A DNA stretch of 64,000 nucleotides from UTCFX2 sp002050125 (GCA_027494035.1 JAOSJQ010000001.1:3410001-3474000), one strand, 5' to 3'; positions 1 to 9,090 are shown, numbered from the stretch's first letter. Notes: generated by a model from the sequence alone, not told the origin. Program-made: numbers and translations.

Positions 1-345
1 TGTATAGTAAAGCTATCAGACAACCAATCGGATGTCTTAGCGGTTAACAATTCATCTAATCCAGCAATTCTGACGCTCGGACCCCATACATCGCTCTCGC
101 TGCGCCTAGCAAGCTCAATGAATTCAAATGCGCCCGCTTTCCAGGCCTCATAGCGCTTTGGACCCATCATCGCCCGCTGTGTCTCCTCGCTCTGTTGAGC
201 AAACCATTCCGCACCGCTTTGCCACTGGATCGACTCCAACCCTTTGATCACCGGCTGCTTAAAACACCTTCCATTCGGATGGTCTGTCAACTCCTCATCC
301 AGGCTAAACTGCTGCCCATCCATCGCCAGACATGCCAGACAGGTG
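1..345 (-). pseudogene. Phage head morphogenesis (Mu gpF-like) protein, C-terminal fragment
   Basis: Reading the minus strand from about 345 down to the window edge gives an open frame with the typical C-terminal end of phage minor head proteins. It has a 'TCLACLAMDGQ' Cys-x2-Cys segment, then 'DHPNGRCF' and 'WFAQQSEETQRAMMG', then 'YEAWKAGAF'. In phage F-like head proteins this region follows the morphogenesis core and carries the conserved C-P-x-C and HPNCRC-like motifs. The gene runs off the left edge. Its upstream part is missing: similarity stops near 345, where a plus-strand SulP tail begins, and the frame is closed by a TAA at about 427. I read it as a prophage remnant. Identification rests on motifs only. 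Confidence 0.6.
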
Positions 346-560
346 CGGTCTTGCCGGCTAACAGTGGCAGGTTGATGCTGGCTGGGGTCAGTCCGGGCGT
401 GATGCTGCAGTTGAAGCGCACCGGTTTACTGGACGAGATTGGGGAAGAAAATGTGTTTCTTTCCCATGAGCAGTGGGGCGTCGCCGCGTACAAAGCTTAT
501 GAAGCGGCTCAAGCCTGGCTGGATGAGGCGAAACCCCAGACGCAACAAAACGAATCGTGA
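346..560 (+). pseudogene. SulP-type anion transporter, C-terminal STAS fragment
   Basis: About 70 residues ending at a TGA at 558-560 match the last part of the STAS domain of SulP transporters: 'GRLMLAGVSPGVMLQLKRTG', then 'LLDEIGEENVF' and an acidic Ala-rich tail. The membrane domain and the first half of STAS are absent. The in-frame sequence upstream (195-345) is antisense to the phage head fragment and has no SulP character, so the ATG at 195 is not a natural start. The piece is a relic left by a deletion or phage-associated rearrangement and is unlikely to be functional. Confidence 0.55.
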
Positions 561-903
561 TACCTAATTCAACGCTGCTTTCTATGATGAGGATGTGTTT
601 TGTGGCGCATGAAGCAATCCAGATGTCGCCCGTCAGGTAAGAACTCGAATTTAGAAAAAAGAAATGCCTCCGATATATTGTCGGGTTGAAATCTAGCACA
701 TCAGCGAGCTTTTTGCTTCGTCTACCTCGATAAGACAACTTACCAGCGCGCCGCCTTAGGGTTGCAACTCCCTTTCCGGAGAGAACCTGTCACCTCCCTT
801 TACTTGTTAAATCTTTTTGTCGAGCGATTTTTGGAAAATCTAGACGTATGTCCACCTATGCGCGGGACATACGTCCTTGTCCCAAGTATCGTCCAATGTC
901 CTT
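561..903. other. Intergenic region without a recognisable gene
   Basis: No frame here has convincing coding character on either strand. The minus-strand frame over 388-738 overlaps the SulP relic and shows no recognisable motif. The stretch separates the phage/SulP debris from the inverted repeat in front of the Fic operon. Confidence 0.4.
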
Positions 904-938
904 AAAATGCAAATAACCAGTTGTTTTATTTGCATTTT
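904..938. promoter_or_regulatory. Perfect 13-bp inverted repeat, probable operator of the Fic operon
   Basis: Arms AAAATGCAAATAA (904-916) and TTATTTGCATTTT (926-938) are perfect reverse complements separated by 9 nt. The arms are A/T-rich with a central TGCAAATAA/TTATTTGCA core, and no T-run follows, so it looks like a dimeric repressor site rather than a terminator. A TATAAA box (942-947) lies just downstream. The winged-helix C-terminus of the Fic protein encoded 50 bp away is a plausible binder; that assignment is inference. Confidence 0.55.
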
Positions 939-987
939 GAGTATAAAATGACAACAGATCGAATCCCTGTTTGCGGATTTTGCCCTC

Positions 988-2136
988 ATGGATCCCATCG
1001 ATTTTTCCAGGTCCTCTCCTGGTCAAGTTTTACGCACACCAAAAGGGTATTGGGAGTTCGTACCAGACCCGCTACCCCCTACCATCGAATGGTCAACTTC
1101 ACTGATCTCCGCCCTGGGTGAGGCAGAGCGCAACCTGGGCAGGCTAGCCAGCCTGGCGGACGCGCTGCCTTCACCGCACATCCTGGTGCGTCCATTCATC
1201 CAACGAGAGGCGGTGCTCTCTTCACGGATCGAAGGGACGCGCGCTTCGTTGGTAGATCTGTATCATTATGAATCCGCCCAAAACTCCTTTTCCGAAGACA
1301 CCTCAGATGTGCGTGAGGTGCACAATTACGTGCGCGCCCCGGATTATGGCTTGGAGCGTTCGAAGACCCTGCCGGTCAGCCTGCGCCTGATCCGGGAAAT
1401 GCATGGAATACTGATGGAAGGTGTGCGCGGAGAATACCTCACGCCGGACGAATTTCGCCGCAGCCAGAATTGGATCGGCCCACCTGGGAGTACCATTGAG
1501 AGCGCCACCATCGTCCCGCCGCCAGTCGACGAGATGCACCAGGCTTTGGATGCCATGGAAAAGTTCATCCATGCCCCATCGGATATCCCGCAGTTGGCGC
1601 GCGCCGGCTTGATCCATTACCAGTTCGAGGCTATCCATCCCTTCCTAGATGGAAACGGTCGGGTGGGGCGCTTGTTAGTAATCTTGTTGTTGATCGAGTG
1701 GGGGCTGATCTCCCTGCCATTTCTCTACCTGAGCGCTTTTTTCGAAACCCACCGGCTGGATTATAACGACCGCTTGCTGGCGGTCAGCCAACGTGGCGAG
1801 TGGGAGAAGTGGCTGCTCTTTTTCTTCAAGGGGGTGAGCAGCCAATCTCTGGACGCCATCACTCGCATCGAGCGCCTGGGGCAATTGCGTACAGCTTACC
1901 GGGAGCGCCTGCGCTCGGAGCGGGCAGCGACGCGGTTGCTGCAAACCCTGGATGTGCTCTTTGAGCGCCCGATACTGAATATCCGCCAGCTTGAGGCTGC
2001 ACTGAATGTTCCCTACCGGACGGCGCAGCGATATATTGAAAGGCTAGAAGAAATCGGCATTTTGAGCGAAGTGACTGGGCAGGCGCGCAATCGCCTGTAC
2101 CGGGCGGATGAAATATTCCAGGTGCTTGATTCTTGA
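988..2136 (+). CDS. Fic family protein (putative AMP transferase) with C-terminal winged helix
   Basis: 382 aa. The N-terminal Fic_N-type region contains the inhibitory motif 'SSRIEGT' (residues 78-84, S-x3-E-G). The catalytic Fic motif 'HPFLDGNGRVGR' is at 217-228, and the C-terminal about 60 residues form a winged helix ('NVPYRTAQRYIERLEEIGIL'). Fic enzymes of this class transfer AMP from ATP to hydroxyl groups of target proteins and are held inactive by the inhibitory glutamate (E82 here). Both motifs look complete, so the enzyme should be autoinhibited but competent. The ATG at 988 begins the usual 'MDPIDFSRSSPG' N-terminus although no strong ribosome site is visible. The TGA overlaps the start region of the RecQ gene, so the genes are probably co-transcribed. 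The winged helix may bind the inverted repeat at 904-938. Confidence 0.9.
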   Translation: MDPIDFSRSSPGQVLRTPKGYWEFVPDPLPPTIEWSTSLISALGEAERNLGRLASLADALPSPHILVRPFIQREAVLSSRIEGTRASLVDLYHYESAQNSFSEDTSDVREVHNYVRAPDYGLERSKTLPVSLRLIREMHGILMEGVRGEYLTPDEFRRSQNWIGPPGSTIESATIVPPPVDEMHQALDAMEKFIHAPSDIPQLARAGLIHYQFEAIHPFLDGNGRVGRLLVILLLIEWGLISLPFLYLSAFFETHRLDYNDRLLAVSQRGEWEKWLLFFFKGVSSQSLDAITRIERLGQLRTAYRERLRSERAATRLLQTLDVLFERPILNIRQLEAALNVPYRTAQRYIERLEEIGILSEVTGQARNRLYRADEIFQVLDS

Positions 2137-2141
2137 GAAGA

Positions 2142-4255
2142 ATGGACTATGAGGTTTATGTCAGGATGAATTCAATGTTTGCGAAAGCCGAAGGCTTGCT
2201 CAGAGCAATGATAGGCGACCAAGCCAACTTTCGACCCGGGCAATGGGAAGCTATTGAAACGATTGTATCCAAGAAACAGCGAGTCCTGGTCGTGCAGCGG
2301 ACCGGATGGGGCAAAAGCCTGGTCTACTTCCTAGCAACCAAATTGCTTCGTGACCAGGGTTCTGGTCCAACTTTGCTCATCAGCCCCTTGCTATCGCTTA
2401 TGCGTAACCAGATCGATATGGCAAATAAAATTGGTATTCAAGCCTTCATGATCAACAGCGCCAACCGCCAGGAATGGGAAGTCGCTGAGGCTGCGTTATC
2501 AGAGAATAAATGCGATATCTTGTTGATCTCTCCTGAACGATTGAATAATGAGCGATTTCAGAAATCAGTCCTTCCAGAGATGGCAGGGCGAGTTGGTTTG
2601 TTTGTTGTTGACGAAGCGCATTGTATTTCCGACTGGGGGCACGATTTCCGGCCAGATTACCGCAGGATCGTGCGTATTCTTCAGATGTTACCCAAGGGAG
2701 TTCCTGTGTTGGGCACTACAGCCACGGCAAACGACCGAGTGATAGACGACATCCAGCACCAACTCGGCGAGGGTTGATCATTCTGCATGGCGCATTAGAC
2801 CGTGAGACGCTGCGCTTGCAATGTATCCGCCTGGCAAAACAAAGTGAACGCATGGCCTGGCTGGTGGAGAATTTACCGAAATTTCATGGCAGCGGGATTA
2901 TCTACTGCCTGACTGTACCGGACACCCAGCGGGTAACGGAATGGCTCAAGAGAAATGGCTTTAATGCCGAAGCCTATCATGCCGGAAACGACACAGAAAT
3001 CGATCGACCAGCATTAGAGCAGGCATTTATAAATAATGAGATCCAAGTCTTGGTGGCGACTGTCGCCCTCGGCATGGGCTACGATAAGCCCGACATCAGC
3101 TTTGTGATTCATTTCCAAAGACCTGGGTCGGTCATTGCTTATTATCAACAAGTTGGGCGCGCAGGTCGAGCCGTGGATCGTGCCTATGGCATCCTGCTGA
3201 GCGGGACGGAAGACGACGAGATACAGGATTACTTCATAGACACAGCCTTCCCCAGCATCCAATCGATGCGCGAAATCCTGGATGCTTTGGGAAGACATGA
3301 GACTCTTTCGTTTGATGAACTGTTATCGAAAGTGAATATTGCAAGGGGTGTTCTTGAAAAAGCCTTGAAGTTGCTTGAGGTCGATGGCGCGGTCGGCACA
3401 GCCTATGACGGGAAGCCGCTCTACTTTCGAACGCCTAATCCCTGGCAGCCAGATACTGAACGGATAGAGCGCGTCCTCGCCCTGCGGCGCGCTGAGAAAA
3501 GCCAGATGCAATCTTACCTGGATCACAATGGCTGTTTGATGGAATATCTGCTGAGAGCATTGGACGATCCTCAACCAAAACCATGCGGTCGTTGTGCGAA
3601 TTGCCGCGGTAAGGGGTTGTCTCGTACAGTCTCCCATAACCTGGTGATCCAGGCAGAGAATTTTCTAAAAGGGATTTCGATCCCTATCCAGCCACGCAAA
3701 CGCTGGCCATTCGGATTGTTCCCGGAACAGAAACGAGTCATTCCGCCTGAACTGCAAAATTGTCCTGGACGCTCATTGTGTTACTATGGGGATGCTGGAT
3801 GGGGTAAACTGGTACGAAGTGGCAAATATAGTGATGGTCACTTTGCCGACGAGTTGGTAGAGGCAAGTCTTCGGTTGATCCTGCACCAATGGAAACCCGG
3901 GCCGTCTCCAAGTTGGTTAACAGCGATACCATCGCGACGCCATCCGGATCTGGTGAGTGATTTTGCGAAACGACTGGCATCAAAACTCGGTATCCCATTT
4001 TTGCCTGTCTTAGTGCGTACGGAAGAAGCACCCGAACAGAAGACGATGCAAAACAGCACGATGCAAGCGCGGAATGTATTGAGAACTTTATCTGTGATAG
4101 GGAATGTTCCATCTAAGCCAGTATTGCTGGTTGATGACATTATTGATTCGGGCTGGACGATGACCACGACTGGCTTTTTATTGCGCAGCCACGGCAGCGG
4201 TGAGGTATATCCATTCACCCTTGCCCAGGCATCCGGTAGGAATATAAATCCATGA
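2142..4255 (+). CDS. RecQ-family helicase fused to a ComF-like phosphoribosyltransferase (frameshifted)
   Basis: The first part (to 2777) holds the RecA1 lobe: Walker A 'TGWGKS' near residue 57, 'DEAHCISDWGHDFRP' (DEAH box plus RecQ aromatic loop) near 160, and 'TTATAN'. At 2771-2776 the frame must step by one base (GAG-GGT-TGA versus GGG-TTG-ATC) to continue into 'GLIILHGALDRE', the RecA2 lobe with 'QQVGRAGRAVDRA', and a four-Cys RecQ zinc site ending 'CGRCANC'. The last about 160 residues are a phosphoribosyltransferase domain with a PRPP loop 'VLLVDDIIDSGWT' at about 4121-4159. One extra G in the GGG run would restore one protein of about 700 aa, so this may be a sequencing error or a real lesion. 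TTG at 2133 and ATG at 2142 or 2166 are possible starts. It overlaps the Fic stop and the DprA start, so it is one operon. Confidence 0.85.
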
Positions 4256-5232
4256 TACTGTCCTCTGACTCACAGGTTATGTTACTGCTCTGCTCGCACC
4301 TGGGTTTGTCGTCAGATCCAGACACAGCTCCATTCACATTGCACGATTGGAATCCCCTTGCGCGCAAATTTCAAACAAGATCTCTGCGCCCTGGAGCGCT
4401 TTTGGATTTGAGCGAGCAAGACCTTGCATCCCAGCTTGACTTATCAAACGATGAGGCAGGCAGGATATCCCGATTACTGGAACGCCGTGGTTCACTGGCG
4501 ATCGAGTTAGAACGATTGGAGTCGCAGGGGATCAGAGTTTTAACCCGTGCAGATGAAAACTATCCTCTTCGCTATCGCCAGCGGTTGACAGATGCAGCTC
4601 CGGCGGTATTATTTTACGCCGGCAACAGGGAGTTGTTGGGACAACCGGGGATTGCTGTTGTAGGCTCTCGAACTGTTGATCAAGTTGGACAGGATTGCGC
4701 CGCGTATATCGGAAACGCCTGCGCCTGGTCCGGCTCGGTGTTATATTCTGGCGGTGCAAAAGGCGTCGATTCGATCAGCATGAAGGCAGCTTTGGAAGGA
4801 CGAGGCACAGCAGTAGGAATTCTGGCAGATAGCCTAGAAAGAGCGATCCGCGTTCCAGAAACTCGAGCAGCGCTAATGCGAGGGGATTTATGCCTTGCCA
4901 CATCGTATTCTCCAAACGCAGGCTTTTCTGTTGGCGCGGCAATGGGACGCAATAAGTTGATCTATGCCCTGGCTGATTACGCAGTCGTAACTGCCAGCGA
5001 TGTCGAGAAAGGCGGCACCTGGGCAGGTGCCACAGAGGCATTGAGAGCTAACTGGGTACCAGTGTTTATAGTGGATTATTCCGACATGCCAGAAGGGAAT
5101 CGTGCGTTATTGAAGAAGGGTGGAGTAGCACTCCCATACCCATTCCCTATTGATTTTGCAAAGTTTCCGGATTGGCTGAGTGCACAGGCTGTTCAAAATA
5201 AATCCAAACCGACGCAACTCGGATTGTTTTAG
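4252..5232 (+). CDS. DprA/Smf-like DNA-processing protein
   Basis: 326 aa. A helical N-terminal part is followed by the Rossmann-like DprA/LOG domain with 'AVVGSRTVDQ' (about 136-144), 'YSGGAKGVDSISMKAAL' (about 165-181) and a late 'KGGTWAGATEAL' motif. DprA binds single-stranded DNA and loads RecA during transformation; this version is shorter and lacks the C-terminal winged helix. Its ATG overlaps the last codons of the RecQ-phosphoribosyltransferase gene (ATGA-type overlap), so translation is coupled. A DprA homologue next to a helicase fused to a ComF-like domain joins three competence or recombination themes in one operon, suggesting processing of incoming DNA, or defence; the specific role is unknown. 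Confidence 0.85.
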   Translation: MILSSDSQVMLLLCSHLGLSSDPDTAPFTLHDWNPLARKFQTRSLRPGALLDLSEQDLASQLDLSNDEAGRISRLLERRGSLAIELERLESQGIRVLTRADENYPLRYRQRLTDAAPAVLFYAGNRELLGQPGIAVVGSRTVDQVGQDCAAYIGNACAWSGSVLYSGGAKGVDSISMKAALEGRGTAVGILADSLERAIRVPETRAALMRGDLCLATSYSPNAGFSVGAAMGRNKLIYALADYAVVTASDVEKGGTWAGATEALRANWVPVFIVDYSDMPEGNRALLKKGGVALPYPFPIDFAKFPDWLSAQAVQNKSKPTQLGLF

Positions 5233-5386
5233 TGAGTTTCTGGTGCGAATGTCAAAGGTAGTACAAGCGTTTTCGAAAAGATATAATTCAAAAGTGGAAT
5301 ACCTCTCGAGAGATAAAAAACCAAGCGTCAATCATGATCCACAAGAAAGACATTCAATGAAACTTCAATTCACCAATGGCTACCGC

Positions 5387-5428
5387 TGTGACCATTAATA
5401 GTATAATATAGTCACAATTGAGGTGAGG
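5387..5428 (+). promoter_or_regulatory. Promoter/operator of the Phd-VapC operon
   Basis: A consensus -10 box TATAAT (5402-5407) is bracketed by the short inverted repeat TGTGAC (5387-5392) and GTCACA (5411-5416). A purine-rich ribosome site AGGTGAGG (5421-5428) precedes the ATG at 5431. The repeat straddling the -10 box is the usual arrangement for autorepression by an antitoxin or toxin-antitoxin complex. No good -35 box is visible. Confidence 0.5.
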
Positions 5429-5430
5429 AC

Positions 5431-5706
5431 ATGAGCGAATTACGGGTCGGCGTCCGGGATCTGAAAGCGCGGTTGAGCGAGTACCTGCGCCAGGTTAGCC
5501 AGGGGCAGACCGTCATCATCACCGATCATGGGCGTCCGGTTGGTCGCCTGTCGCCGGTGGACCAGCCTCTCGATGATCGGCTCAAGGCGTTGCAGGATGC
5601 CGGATTGGTCGCCTGGAATGGACAGAAGCTGAAACCGGTCACGCCGGCAGCGGTAAACCGCGGCGACCGGCAGGTTTCGGATATCCTGGTGGAGATGCGC
5701 GAGTGA
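5431..5706 (+). CDS. Phd/YefM-type antitoxin
   Basis: 91 aa. The N-terminus 'GVRDLKARLSEYLRQVSQGQ', followed by 'VIITDHGRPVGRLSPV', is the classical Phd/YefM fold that dimerises and binds operator DNA. The C-terminal about 35 residues are variable and would wrap around and inhibit the toxin. It is the first gene of a two-gene unit: its TGA overlaps the GTG of the PIN toxin by 4 nt. It probably represses its own promoter through the repeat around 5387-5416. Confidence 0.9.
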   Translation: MSELRVGVRDLKARLSEYLRQVSQGQTVIITDHGRPVGRLSPVDQPLDDRLKALQDAGLVAWNGQKLKPVTPAAVNRGDRQVSDILVEMRE

Positions 5707-6131
5707 TCCTCTATCTGGATGCCAGCGCGCTGGTGAAACGCTATATCCAGGAAAAGGCGTCCCAGGATATCTACGCATGGATCGAGGCAGCCGATATAGC
5801 CGTGACCGGGCTGGTCACCCGGGTCGAGGTCGCCGCAGCGATTGCCCGCGCCGGTCGGATGAAGCTCATCAAACCGGATGAAACCCTGGCTGCACTGCGC
5901 CAGTTCCGTTCGGAATGGGAGAGCTTCCAGCGGTTGCCAATCACCGAGAATACAGTAATCCGTGGCGACGCCCTGGCTGTTGAGCATAATCTGAAAGGCT
6001 ATGACGCCACCCACCTAGCCTGCGCGTTGATCTGGCAGGAAACCCTGGGGATGCCGGTAACGCTAGCGTCATTCGATGACCATTTGATTGAAGCTGCCAG
6101 GGCAGTCCAGATGTCTTATCTCCCTGCTTGA
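5703..6131 (+). CDS. vapC: VapC-type PIN-domain toxin ribonuclease
   Basis: 142 aa, standard PIN-toxin length. The metal-binding acidic residues are in place: D6 in 'LYLDASALVKRY', E42 in 'TRVEVAAAIARA', D101 in 'KGYDATHLACAL', and D125/D126 in 'ASFDDHL'. VapC enzymes cut specific RNAs, often tRNA, using Mg2+. The gene starts with GTG overlapping the antitoxin stop (GTGA), as expected for a coupled pair. It appears intact, in contrast to the damaged genes directly downstream. Confidence 0.9.
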   Translation: MILYLDASALVKRYIQEKASQDIYAWIEAADIAVTGLVTRVEVAAAIARAGRMKLIKPDETLAALRQFRSEWESFQRLPITENTVIRGDALAVEHNLKGYDATHLACALIWQETLGMPVTLASFDDHLIEAARAVQMSYLPA

Positions 6132-6149
6132 ACAAAAAGCGAGCTGCTT

Positions 6150-6507
6150 ATGCGCCAACTCAAAATTGACCTGTCTGAATTCGAAATGGCTTTCGACAGC
6201 GGAACAAGATGATCTCAACGCCGATCGAGTCGAGGCTGGCTTTGGCGACCGTTTTATCTCCATTCCTTCAGAAGGTTCGCATGAGGGTTACCGCGATATG
6301 GAAGCCTTCATCGCTACCGTGCGCAACCGGCGTTTGCAAGAGTGCCTGGAACGCGCCATCTGTGGGCGCGGCGCATTCCGGTATTTCAAAGATGTGCCCC
6401 TGGATTACCCCGCCAAGCGGGAGCGCTGGTTCCAGTTCAAGCAGGAGCGGTTGCACCAACGGATTCTCTACTGGCTGGAGGCGCATGGGATAATCCCTCT
6501 CCAATGA
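6150..6507 (+). pseudogene. UPF0158 family protein, internally deleted and frameshifted
   Basis: An ATG at 6150 begins 'MRQLKIDLSEFEMAFDSG', the normal UPF0158 N-terminus, but the frame stops at a TGA (6210-6212). In another frame from about 6205 to 6507 lies the rest: 'FISIPSEGSHEGYRDMEAF', then 'GRGAFRYFKDV' and a C-terminal 'FKQERLHQRILYWLEAHGI'. The segment normally between these parts, with the 'YLDLETGEV'-type motif, is missing, so the lesion is more than a single base. The family function is unknown. The gene follows vapC by about 20 nt. Confidence 0.7.
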
Positions 6508-6532
6508 GCATAGAGTAGAAGGATCAATAAAT

Positions 6533-7945
6533 ATGCCCAATCAACCCAACCAGATTTACCAGATCAAAGTCACCCTGGATGACACCCACCCACCCATCTG
6601 GCGGCGCATTCAGGTGCCATCATATACCACCCTGCTCAAGCTGCACGACATCCTGCAGATCGTAATGGGCTGGGAGGATTATCACTTGCACATGTTCACC
6701 ATCGAAGGATCGATTTATGGTGATCCTGCGTATGACGAATACGGCGACCTGGGCACCATAGACGAAACCAGGTTCAAGCTGAACCAGGTGATTTATCGAG
6801 AGGGGCAGCGACTCAGCTACGAATACGATTTCGGCGATAGTTGGGATCACACCCTGTTGGTGGAGAAGATCCTCCCACCGCAGGAAGGCGTCCGCTACCC
6901 AACCTGCCTGAAGGGCAAGCGTGCCTGCCCGCCGGAAGACGTAGGCGGCGTGTGGGGCTATGAAAACTTCCTGGAAGCGATCCGTAACCCTGAACACGAC
7001 GAACATGAGGGGTATCTGACCTGGGTTGGCAGGGAGTTCGACCCAGAAGCTTTTGACCTGGAAGAAGTCAATACCCAGCTGCGCAGCGTGGGACGCGGCA
7101 GAAGCACCAACGCCTTGAATCCCTGGTCGAGATATGAAGACGATCTTACCGAAGTGAAGTTCGACCTGGATTCGCCCTGGCCACAAACGCTTCCGGAGGA
7201 ACAGCAGATAATTGCGGAAGAACTTCCGCTACGCCGAGACGTGGTCACTCTGCTCTCCTACCTGCGCGACAACAAGGTCACTGGCACCCAATCCACTGGG
7301 AACTTTCCATTGAAGGCTGTGCATGAGATCTGCGCCCAGTTTATCGATCCTCCGAAATTGGAAGATAATAGAGAATACAAATATCGCGTACGCAGCGAAA
7401 CCGAAGTCTGGCCGCTCCACTTCCGACACATCCTGGCAGCAGTTGGCGGCTTGGTCACTGGCGGACTGAGCCGGCGTTGGAAGCTGACCCGACTCGGAGA
7501 GCACTTCCTAGTCGCGCCTTCCCCCTTGCAGGTGTGGCTCCTGCTGGCAACCTGGTGGACGCAAACCAATTGGGCAATTGCTTCCCCGTATGGTTTTGAG
7601 GATGGTTATATGCCGCTCGGATTTTCAAGGCTTACGCTCAAACATCTGTTGGAACTACCGTTGGGGAAACCGGCCTCGTTTGAACGATTCGCCGACCGGA
7701 TGATAGACGATTCCAGGATAGTCTGGAACATCGAAAATCAGGACAATGCTCGCTGTATCCTGCGCAGCATCATCGAGTGCACGGTAATCAATCCACTGTT
7801 TGATTTTGAAATTCTGCAAACAGGATACGAGCCGTACAAGACGTTTGGTGCTGACTTTACTCAGCTTTCTACCTTCCAGATCACCCCTTTCGGCAAAGAA
7901 CTCCTGGAAGCGATCCATGGCGCTATGAAGCCGGACCAGCCATGA
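6533..7945 (+). CDS. Plasmid pRiA4b ORF-3-like domain protein
   Basis: 470 aa. Residues 8 to about 190 match the pRiA4b ORF-3-like family: 'YQIKVTLDDTHPPIWRRIQV' near the start, 'LHDILQIVMGWEDYHLHMF', the acidic 'YEYDFGDSWDHTLLVEKI', and 'CLKGKRACPPEDVGG'. The C-terminal 270 residues resemble no domain I know; they are helical with a 'WKLTRLGEHFL' winged-helix-like patch. The domain is common in plasmid- and transposon-rich loci but has no established reaction. The stop overlaps the next ATG by 4 nt (ATGA), so the two genes are translated together. Confidence 0.75.
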   Translation: MPNQPNQIYQIKVTLDDTHPPIWRRIQVPSYTTLLKLHDILQIVMGWEDYHLHMFTIEGSIYGDPAYDEYGDLGTIDETRFKLNQVIYREGQRLSYEYDFGDSWDHTLLVEKILPPQEGVRYPTCLKGKRACPPEDVGGVWGYENFLEAIRNPEHDEHEGYLTWVGREFDPEAFDLEEVNTQLRSVGRGRSTNALNPWSRYEDDLTEVKFDLDSPWPQTLPEEQQIIAEELPLRRDVVTLLSYLRDNKVTGTQSTGNFPLKAVHEICAQFIDPPKLEDNREYKYRVRSETEVWPLHFRHILAAVGGLVTGGLSRRWKLTRLGEHFLVAPSPLQVWLLLATWWTQTNWAIASPYGFEDGYMPLGFSRLTLKHLLELPLGKPASFERFADRMIDDSRIVWNIENQDNARCILRSIIECTVINPLFDFEILQTGYEPYKTFGADFTQLSTFQITPFGKELLEAIHGAMKPDQP

Positions 7946-9090
7946 GTGAATACCAATACCACGAATGGCAGGCGGTTGACCAGGTGCTGACTCCTGAAGA
8001 GCAAGCCGCCGTTAACGATCTTTCCAGCCATATCGAGGTCAGTTCCAGCCGGGCCGCGGCCACCTACCATTGGAGCAACTTCCGCCACGATCAAAAGCAG
8101 GTTTTGCTGAAATACTTCGACGCCTACTTTTACCTGGCTAACTAGGACAGTCTGCGGCTGATGTTCCGTTTCCCGAAAGGGCTGCTCGATGAAGCTGAGG
8201 TCATACCCTATTGCCACGATGAGTCCATCACCTTTGAGACGATCGGCAAATATCAGTTGCTTGACCTGGACTTCAATCCTGAGGACGGTGGTGTTTGGAT
8301 GGAAGCTGAGGCGAGCCTCTCACACTTCATCCGTCTGCGCGCCGACCTGCTCGAAGGCGACTTTCGCCTGCTCTACCTTGCCTGGCTGAAGGCAATGACG
8401 ATGTATGGCGACTCGTATGCTGATGAAGGGTACGACAACAATGATACCGACGTCGCCGCTTACAACCGCGAACCGCCGGTTCCACCTGGATTGAAGAAAC
8501 TGTCCCCACCCTTACAGAACTTCGTCCAGATCTTCGAGATCGATCCCTTCCTGGTGCAGGCTGCCGCCGAAGAAAGCCCAGATCCTAAGAAAGCCCTGAC
8601 GGTAGATTACCGCGAGCTGATCGGGCGCCTGCCGCGGGATGAATGTGATGACTTTTTGGCGCGCCTGGCTGAAGGTGATCCCGGAGCCGGGTTAGCCCTG
8701 CGCAAACCCTTGAGCGCATTTCTACCCCAGGAACGCCCTCAGCCAGCCGGACGGCGAACCATCCAGCGGTTGCTCCAGCGCGCCAAACAGCTTGAAAAAG
8801 CTGAGAAGAAGCGCCAAGCCGAGCCCGCCCGCCAGAAACACATCGCCGAGATAAAGGCTTTGGCGGCGCGTGAGGCAGGGATCTGGCAGCAAGTAGAAGT
8901 TCTACTGGACACCGGGCGCAAGATTGCTTCGGTTTACGATGAAGCCATGGCGTTACTGGAAAAGCTCAAACAATTATCGGAATTCCAGGATACGCAAGAT
9001 GTTTTTCAGGCGCGCCTGCATCAATTGGCGCAGAAATACACCTCGTGGCCATCCTTGATCGATCGCTGGAAAAAACGCGGCTGGGTATAA
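7942..9090 (+). pseudogene. Conserved hypothetical protein interrupted by an in-frame TAG
   Basis: The ATG at 7942 opens 'MSEYQYHEWQAVDQ', which runs to a TAG at 8143-8145 after 'FDAYFYLAN'. The same frame continues 'DSLRLMFRFPKGLLDEAEVI' for a further 309 residues to 9090. The two parts read as one 382-codon protein in which a sense codon, most simply TGG, has become TAG. The C-terminal third is rich in charged helices ('AKQLEKAEKKRQAEPARQKH') suggesting a coiled coil. I do not recognise a catalytic motif. The second part could restart at ATG 8161 but has no ribosome site there. Confidence 0.65.

Noticed and set aside
388..738. 116-codon minus-strand frame
   Set aside because: It overlaps the SulP tail antisense and has no recognisable domain or ribosome site.
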